64,000 bases of DNA, taken from NCBI GenBank assembly GCA_030248135.1, contig JASANC010005464.1, positions 62,001-126,000 of the forward strand, in the 5' to 3' direction. This document shows, piece by piece, positions 57,373 through 64,000 of the stretch. A model generated the notes under the pieces. The model did not search any database. It saw only the letters and a list, made by a program, of their open reading frames with translations, and was not told the origin of the DNA. This DNA is from Theristus sp. LFF4_11. Taxonomy: Eukaryota; Nematoda; Chromadorea; Monhysterida; Xyalidae. Position numbers and translations under genes: made by a program. Position 1 is the stretch's first letter; the number at the start of each line of letters is the position of its first letter.

Positions 57373-58060
57373 AACATGTTCAAATGAATGTGATTGTGTT
57401 TTTGTTTTGAATCACATGTGCTCTTTTGTGCGACGTTTCGTGTTGTTTTATTTTTCTTGTATTTGGTGCAAGTGTGTGTCCATGTCACAGCTCTTTTTAT
57501 CTCGCGTTTTTCTGTGTGCTCTTGCGGCTTTTGTGTTCAGGGCATTCTTTTTGTTAACTAGCACTGCTACTTGCTTGCTGTTGCTCATCACTTGCTGTTA
57601 GCTGTATTTGGGATGGCACAGGAAAAATAAGAAGAGCCCATAAACAAAAAAAACAAAACAAAACAAAAAAACAAAAAAAAACAAAAAAAAACAAAAAAAA
57701 AACAAAAAAAGAGAAAAAAAACAAGTGAGAGAAAAACTGTAATGAAGAAAAGAAAAGCAACTGTGCCGTGTTTGTTTTGCTTTCTCTTGCTTAATTTAAT
57801 CGTGCCTGAATGTCAATCGTGGTCGTTGTGTGCTGTCTGATGTTGTCGGTTCGTGATCGCGCTATTTTATTTATTTCTTCTTTCAAGCTTCAATTGTGTT
57901 TGCGCGTTTTTTTTTAACATTCATTGTTTCTGACTGTCGACGGTTGGTTTTATTTTGTGGATTTTGTTTCTTTGTGTGAATACCCGGGCAGTCATCTGCC
58001 CATTCGTTTGCATCGACTTTTTGCTTGCTTTCATTCATGCATTCACCAATTTCATCAATA
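57373..58060. other. Intergenic stretch with an A/C-rich low-complexity run
   Basis: 57648-57725 is a run of CAAAA-type repeats. The remainder has no recognised gene. Confidence 0.5.
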
Positions 58061-58740
58061 ATCTTGTGTTTCTTTAGGTTTTTTGTGACATCAATTGTGT
58101 TTGTTTTGCATAATGGAAGTTTTGTGAATGTGTTGATGTGAACTGGCCGTGAGGCTTACAAAATAAACTTGAACTATGATTAGTGACGTTTTGGGGGTCA
58201 AAACACTGGAAGAGGCATGGTAACGGTTTGGAAAAGGGGTAATTGAGGTCACCAAAACAAAATCTCCAAAGTTCCGCCATACGGGAATCATTCCGGAGGC
58301 GCTTGCATATCATGTGGTTCTTCGAACTCCCTGATTGATTTGGCACAACTTTGATTTTTGAATTTTTTTTTACAAAAAAATTTTTCTTTAAAAAAAACAA
58401 ACAAAAATGACGATTTTTGTTTTTTTTAACAATGCTAGTTTCAGGTCAAAAACTCAAAGATCGACGAGCAAAGTCCAGCCAGATATTACCGATAGAAGGA
58501 TAGTTGTTCTAGGGGGGGGGGGGGGGGCTGGGGCCTTAGGGGGGGCGGCCTTCACCCCAAAAAATTTTCAAATCTATCTCTATCAGACAGTTTTTTTCGG
58601 CTCAGCTATTATCTATTTTTTTTAATTATATACGCGCGCCGGTTCCGGAAACCCGAAGGTACCAAACTCCGGCGGAGACGGGCAATACTGCCCCGGCCCC
58701 CGCCCGAGCCCAATTTTACCCTCGGCTCAGGGACGCTCAA
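58061..58740. repeat. Mosaic of family fragments
   Basis: 58180-58435 is a TAGGGTTGTT-family inner and right part. 58500-58620 is a CATAGTTGTTC-family left end with a long G-run. 58632-58740 is the CCGGAAACCCGAAGGTACC repeat. Order and strand show repeated insertion. Confidence 0.65.
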
Positions 58741-59981
58741 ATTTCATCGCAGATGTTGTCGAAGCCTAAAATCAGTCGGTAAAACGGTCCAAAATCGACT
58801 GCTGACGGTTTTACGAGGTAATATCAAAGAAAATTTTTGTTGAACTTTCGAAAAATTCAAAAAAAAAGATGTGCCAAAAAAACAGAAAAAAGAAAAAAAA
58901 AGAAAAAAAAGAGAAAAAAACAGAAAAAAAACAAACATAATAAAATGACGAATGAAGAGACATATCATAAATTTGTTTCCATGGTGCCGTTACAGGTGTC
59001 GTTGCTGTTCTTAATCTTGTGTTTAGGAAAGCCGTTCATTGAAGTTTTTTTTTATTGTTTGTTTCGGTTTGTTCAGTTTTCGGTTCTCGTTTTGTGTGTG
59101 AATAGAGTTTTTGGATAGAGTATGTGGTCTTCAATTGTTTTACAACTATAGCTTGTGCCTTTGTTGGGTAAATACATGGGAAAACCTTGCCCGGTACCAG
59201 TGTCAACTGCACAGTGATATAGTGTTTGTTTGTTTCACTTATTTTTGAATAATTTTTGTCATTATCTTACTCGCCATGTATTTTGCTTCTGAGACTGCGT
59301 GTTTAATAAAAGTTGAAGTTGAAGTTGAAGTTGTGCCAAAATTGAGGTTTTCAGAGCATATTAGAGGAAATTTTTTCGAATTTAAAAAAAAATCGGCATT
59401 TTTGTTTTTTATCACTTTTTTTAATTTGATTTTTGAACAACCCTATTGGGCGCCCGCAAAGCTTCATTATGATATGCACCTGCCCCGCATCCGCATTGCT
59501 CATTGCTCATGATCCACTGGCGCGCATGCACACGCTCCGCACTCTGCTTGCAATGAGTCGTTGTAGGTTCCTAATCCTAATCCTAATCCTAATCCTAAGC
59601 CAAGCCATTTTTATAAGGTGAAAATGGTCAATTTAGTTTTTGCATTTTTTTCTTTCCTGTGTTAAAGGGCAGGGGCCACCGCTACTGCACATGCACCTGT
59701 TTTAATAATGATGCATTACGGTTCAAAACGCAGTTATTTTCATTTTTGTTTTCTTAAAAAGGCTTGTCTTAGGTTAGGAACAGGTTTTGCTTAAGATTAG
59801 GCTTAGGTTTCGTTTTTAGGTTCAGGTCCGTTTTAGCGATGTCCGAGAACATCCAACTGTGGAGCGTGAGTTAACTGGAGCGTAATATCATAAAACGTGC
59901 CAACCATTGGCGCCTCTCTTTCCCCTTATTCCTCCTCTTTAACATGAGAAATAAAAATGCTGAAACGAAATGGATTGGAAC
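58741..59981. other. Repeat-derived stretch without a gene
   Basis: 58741-58860 is another TAGGGTTGTT-family inner piece (reverse). 58867-58935 is A-rich. (GTTGAA)n lies at 59310-59330. 59445-59905 is the second copy of the repeat at 41640-41945, with CCTAATCC runs at 59565-59605. Confidence 0.55.
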
Positions 59982-61116
59982 TAGGGTTGTTAAACAAAAA
60001 TGAAAATTTTTTTTTTTAAAAAAAAAAGTGATTAAAAAAAAAACAAAAATGCCGATTTTTTTTTTTAAAAAAAAAAATTCGAAAAATTTTCCTCTAATAT
60101 GCTCTGAAAACCTCAATTTTGGCACAATTTTTCGAAAGTTCAACAAAAATTTTCTTTGATTATACCTCGTAAAACCTTTAGCAGTCGATTTTGGGCCGTT
60201 TTACCGACTGATTTTAGGCTTCGACAACATCTGCGATGAAGTTTTTGAGCGTCCCAAAGCTTAGCCTACCATTTCCGATGCAGATAAGGTGACGATTCGC
60301 CTCGCAGAGCGTCCGATTGTGCTCGCTGCTCCGTTTGCAAGCGCTACGTTGTCTGGTTGCTGCTTCGTGTCGTGTCTAGGGTTGTTAAACAAAAATGAAA
60401 ATTTTTTTTTTTTTTTTAAAAAGTGATTAAAAAAAACAAAAATGCCGATTTTTTTTTTTTTAAAAAAAAAATTCGAAAAATTTTCTTCTAATATGCTCTG
60501 AAAACCTCAATTTTGGCACAATTTTTCGAAAGTTCAACAAAAATTTTCTTTGATTATACCTCGTAAAACCTTTAGCAGTCGATTTTGGGCCGTTTTACCG
60601 ACTGATTTTAGGCTTCGACAACATCTGCGATGAAGTTTTTGAGCGTCCCAAAGCTTAGCCTACCATTTCCGATGCAGATAAGGTGACGATTAGCCTCGCA
60701 GAGCGTCCGATTGTGCTCGCTGCACCGTTTGCAAGCGCTACGTTGTCTGGTTGCTGCTTCGTGTCGTGTCGTCGCGACACCATCAGAAGAATTGATCGAA
60801 TTTCAAGGCGGTATGTTTGTCTTCACTTTAGCATTAGCTTAGCTGGGGACAATTAGTGACGTTTTGGAGGTCAAAACACAAGAAGAGGCATGGTGACGGT
60901 TTGGAAAAGGGGTAATTGAGGTCACCAAAACAAAATCTGCAAAGTTCCGCCATACGGGTGTCATTCGGGAGGTGCTTGCATATCATATGTGGTTCTTCGG
61001 ACTCCCTGATTGATTTAGCACAACTTTGATTTTTGAAATTTTTTTTTTTAAAAAAAAAATTTTTTTTTTAAAAAAAAAAACAAAAATGACGATTTTTGTT
61101 TTTTTTAACAACCCTA
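59982..61116. mobile_element. TAGGGTTGTT hAT-like element with 8-bp duplication and internal duplication
   Basis: Ends TAGGGTTGTTAAACAAAAAT and GTTTTTTTTAACAACCCTA. It is flanked by ATTGGAAC at 59974-59981 and 61117-61124. The first 390 bp, including the terminal repeat, recur in direct order from 60376. No transposase frame is seen. Confidence 0.85.
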
Positions 61117-61237
61117 ATTGGAACCTTTTCCTTTCATAATTTAGAGCTGCGTTACTTCATGGTTCGCTCGAAACCGCAACTGCATTTGAAAAACGTTGAT
61201 ATTAAAAACGATTTTTACCAATTAGCCTTTTTTTGAA

Positions 61238-64000
61238 ATGGTGACGGATTCACTGACGGATTCAGTGTGCTGCAAATACAGATATTTGTCAGAGCGAAAA
61301 ATTAGAGGATTTGATAATTACAAGGTATGTTACTGTACTTTTTTAGCTCGTTCTGAAAGGATTTTTTTTGAGTATTGCTGTCTAGAGTCTGGACTGGACT
61401 CTGGTGGATGGTAATGGTAATGGTATTGCCAAGAAAAAGATTTTATTTTGGCACCGTTTTATTACCCAATTTTCCGAGCACCCAGTTTTCAACTTGACCC
61501 TCGGATCGGAACCAAATACAGTTGAAATTAATGTTTTTGAGTGGAGCAAAGTTTAATTTGAGTTGAGTTTGACACAGTTTGTTTTTGACTTTTCTAGGGT
61601 TGGTAAAAACCGGTTTTTTATATTGCCAGGAAAAAAACCGGTTTCTTTTCCGTTTTAAAACCATAAAAAACCGAATGCTTCCCAGCTCCTAAACTTTCCA
61701 GAACTTGGCTTCTTGAACTCAAAATAGGAAATACATCAAAATTAGTGATTTTGAGCAGTGTAAAATGCTGTTTTCGGACATACAACAGACCCAGTTTGCT
61801 ATTTCTTGCCACCCAATGCTATCCAATTTTTGTTTCAAATCAAATCAATTTCGCTTTTATTGGTTTCCAGGGCAGCACGTTCAATAAATTGAAAACAAAG
61901 ACTGGGCAGTAACCGTGTAGGTGTGGGGAGCGGGGAGGGACGGTTGCAAGGAGAACGGATAGCTGACCCCGATTCGGGGGCGAGATTTGCAGATCTGCAA
62001 AGTGAAACCGATAGCGTATTGCGTTCGAAAAATAACATTTCATCAGTTACCCTTTGCAAATCGACAACATCGTCAGTTAGTCTGCATATACTTAGTTTAG
62101 CAGTCATCTTGTCTCCATCGTATTTCACTTGACCCTTGCCACAAAAGCTTCTGCAAAATGATGCTTCACCAGTTCAGTTCGACACAGTTCACTGCACCGT
62201 TTTTTCAAAAATATAAGTTACATTTTATCAATCAAACGAAGAATTGTGATTTTTGACCACGAAGTTTGAAAATTTTAAGGTAAAAAACCGGTTCTTTATT
62301 TTTTAGGAAAAAAACTGAAAAAAACGGTTTTAAAACGGAAAAGAAACCGGTTTTTTTCCTGTGCCAACCCTAGACTTTTCCAAATTGCAATTATGCAATG
62401 TCATCGTTCAATATCAATAGTTTTCAACTGCCAAAATTTCCAAAAAAATTGATGTAAAAACCGTTCTTCATTTTAAGGAAGACAAGACAAGCAAACTGAA
62501 AAAATCGTTTTGTTTCCCATGCTAACCTTATTTCTGTCCGTTTCATCGTAGAAGTTTTTGATGCAGTTGTTGTTTACTTAATTAAATTATGCATTTATTG
62601 TCAAACAAAATCCTAATATCAACACATAGAGATAGCGCTGCGGTTGCAGCAGAATAAAGTTTGAAACGAAATTGACACTCGAAACTTTCCAACAATCAGT
62701 CGAAACTTCCGTGTTTGGTGAAAAATGGTGTGATCTGAAAAAGCGTTTTTGTTGCAGTATTCCTCTGTGGACACCAGTCCAATCGCAGTGTACATATCGC
62801 ATCCGTTCTGGAGGCAAGTTGTGAAGGTGAGAGCAGAATGATACATGCCGTGCAGTTGTTTTAAATGTCGATCTTAATGTGCGTTGTTAATTGTTGTAGC
62901 TCTATCCTCTGTGGGTCGCTCCGAATGTTCTGACGCTTAGTGGCTTTTTGATGGTGATGAGCGGCTACTTGCTGATGTCCTACTATGATTACTACTTGTA
63001 CGCAGCCAGCGAAAGCAAACCCGACTACCCAGCTGTGCCCAATTGGCTCTGGCTGTACTGCGCCGTCTGCACGTTCGTCGCACACGTTCTTGGTGCGTTT
63101 GAATGCCACCGCCGCAATCCATTACGTCACGCCATGCAGCAAAAAACGCCTATCGGCTCACTCACTCAGTATCAAGCGGATTGTGGGTTCAGTCGGACAA
63201 TTGCCAACTGTGAATCATTGGCAGTTAGCTGATTGGCTGCCTTTGAATTGAGCTTAGTGATTGGTTTAGTCAGCTCGATGCAACCGATCAGCATGTCAGC
63301 ATACTTATGTTTTACAGTTCGGTGGTATGCAGTTGTATGCATTCCACAGCTGCAGCTTGAACTGTTATTTATCATTAATTGAACAAAGTGAACTATTGTT
63401 TGAAAAGCACGTGCGTTTCATGTGCAGATGGCACTGATGGCATGCAGGCACGACGCACCGGCAACTCTGGGCCCACTGGTGAACTCTTTGACCACGGCCT
63501 CGACAGCTGGGCCACGTTGCCATTCACGGTCACATTGTTCACTGCGTTCGGCAGGTTGGAGTTCAGGCAAGTGAACGCAGCAACCCTAACCTGTCGTGCA
63601 ACACCAACACCAGCTGTCTTGAGTGCTGCGTTCGTCAGCGTCACAATGTGTCATGATTTCAGCGTTGCGCCAGTGCGTTTGCTGCTTGTTCTTGCGTCCG
63701 TGCAGTTGGTCTTCATCATGACCCACTGCGAAAAGTACAACACCGGAGTACTATTTCTTTCTTGGGGCTACGACCTCAGCCAATATGTAACTTCCAACCC
63801 TTTTTCAGCGTGTTATTTCTTTTTTGGATAATAAAACGAAATTGACAGACTTCATTTCAGGGTCTAACGTTATTTTACTTGGTGACATTCGTGAAGGGCT
63901 ACAGTTTCTGGCATTTCAACATAGCTACCGGCGTTTCAATGGCTGTGGTTTTGGAAGCCGGGTTTTATTGTAAGCGGTTTGGCTTTATAGTGAAACCTTA
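61238..64000 (+). CDS. CDP-alcohol phosphotransferase (ethanolamine/choline phosphotransferase, EPT1/SELENOI type), 3' end beyond window
   Basis: Makes phosphatidylethanolamine or phosphatidylcholine from CDP-ethanolamine/choline and diacylglycerol (last step of the Kennedy pathway) in ER/Golgi membranes. Proposed exons: 61238-61324, 62758-62826, 62900-63092, 63428-63554, 63663-63786, 63861-63969, then past the edge. Phases agree. Seen: RYLSERKIRGFDNYK then YSSVDTSPIAVYISHPFW, PLWVAPNVLTLSGF, and the complete catalytic motif D-x2-D-G-x2-A-R-x8-G-x3-D-x3-D at about residues 117-142 (DGTDGMQARR to ELFDHGLD). Then EKYNTGVLFLSWGYD and further membrane helices. The choice between EPT1-like and CEPT-like rests on the N-terminus and EKYNTG; I favour EPT1. 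Any selenocysteine tail lies outside. Intron 1 contains a hAT MITE. Confidence 0.9.
61595..62372. mobile_element. hAT MITE in phosphotransferase intron 1
   Basis: Ends TAGGGTTGGTAAAAACCGG and GGTTTTTTTCCTGTGCCAACC then CTA. It is flanked by GACTTTTC at 61587-61594 and 62373-62380. Subterminal arms repeat AAACCGG words. The 778-bp body has no transposase. Confidence 0.9.

Overview
The window looks like repeat-rich nuclear DNA of an invertebrate animal, most probably a nematode. It carries split genes with GT-AG introns. The gene families that point to nematodes are a cuticlin-type ZP-domain membrane protein, a GT92 (DUF23) glycosyltransferase and a short Ly6/uPAR-type GPI protein. No rRNA, tRNA or CRISPR was recognised. 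Species cannot be fixed from the sequence; a repeat-laden early-branching nematode is only a guess.

Layout. Positions 1-1489 (minus) hold the Gag and start of the protease of an LTR-type retroelement that runs off the left edge. Positions 3893-19485 are a 15.6 kb head-to-tail array of about ten Helitron-like units. Nearly every junction reads CTAG followed by a T-rich, usually TC, start. The units are filled with short internal repeats holding telomere-like TTAGGG words, and the array is broken by a 345-base block with no cytosine. A 148-bp satellite, an inverted pair of hairpin repeats and one reverse Helitron-like unit follow (19.5-24.6 kb). The central genes are a GT92 glycosyltransferase (+, 24.7-27.5 kb), a two-exon Ly6 protein (-, 28.1-28.8 kb), a nine-exon ammonium transporter (-, 30.5-34.1 kb) and an eight-exon TraB-domain protein (-, 35.5-38.8 kb). 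Positions 38.8-47.3 kb are a graveyard of nested hAT-type elements, several with exact 8-bp target duplications that I could read. An eight-exon cuticlin-like gene (+, 49.9-54.3 kb) follows, then more nested MITEs. The 5' two thirds of an ethanolamine/choline phosphotransferase gene (+, 61.2 kb to the right edge) closes the window.

The host genes look like unrelated housekeeping, membrane and cuticle genes on both strands, not an operon. Mobile elements sit inside their introns (Harbinger-like MITEs in the ammonium transporter and TraB genes, a hAT MITE in the phosphotransferase gene). Exon borders were inferred by eye from reading frame, splice dinucleotides and family conservation. They agree in phase throughout, but a few (noted) are uncertain.
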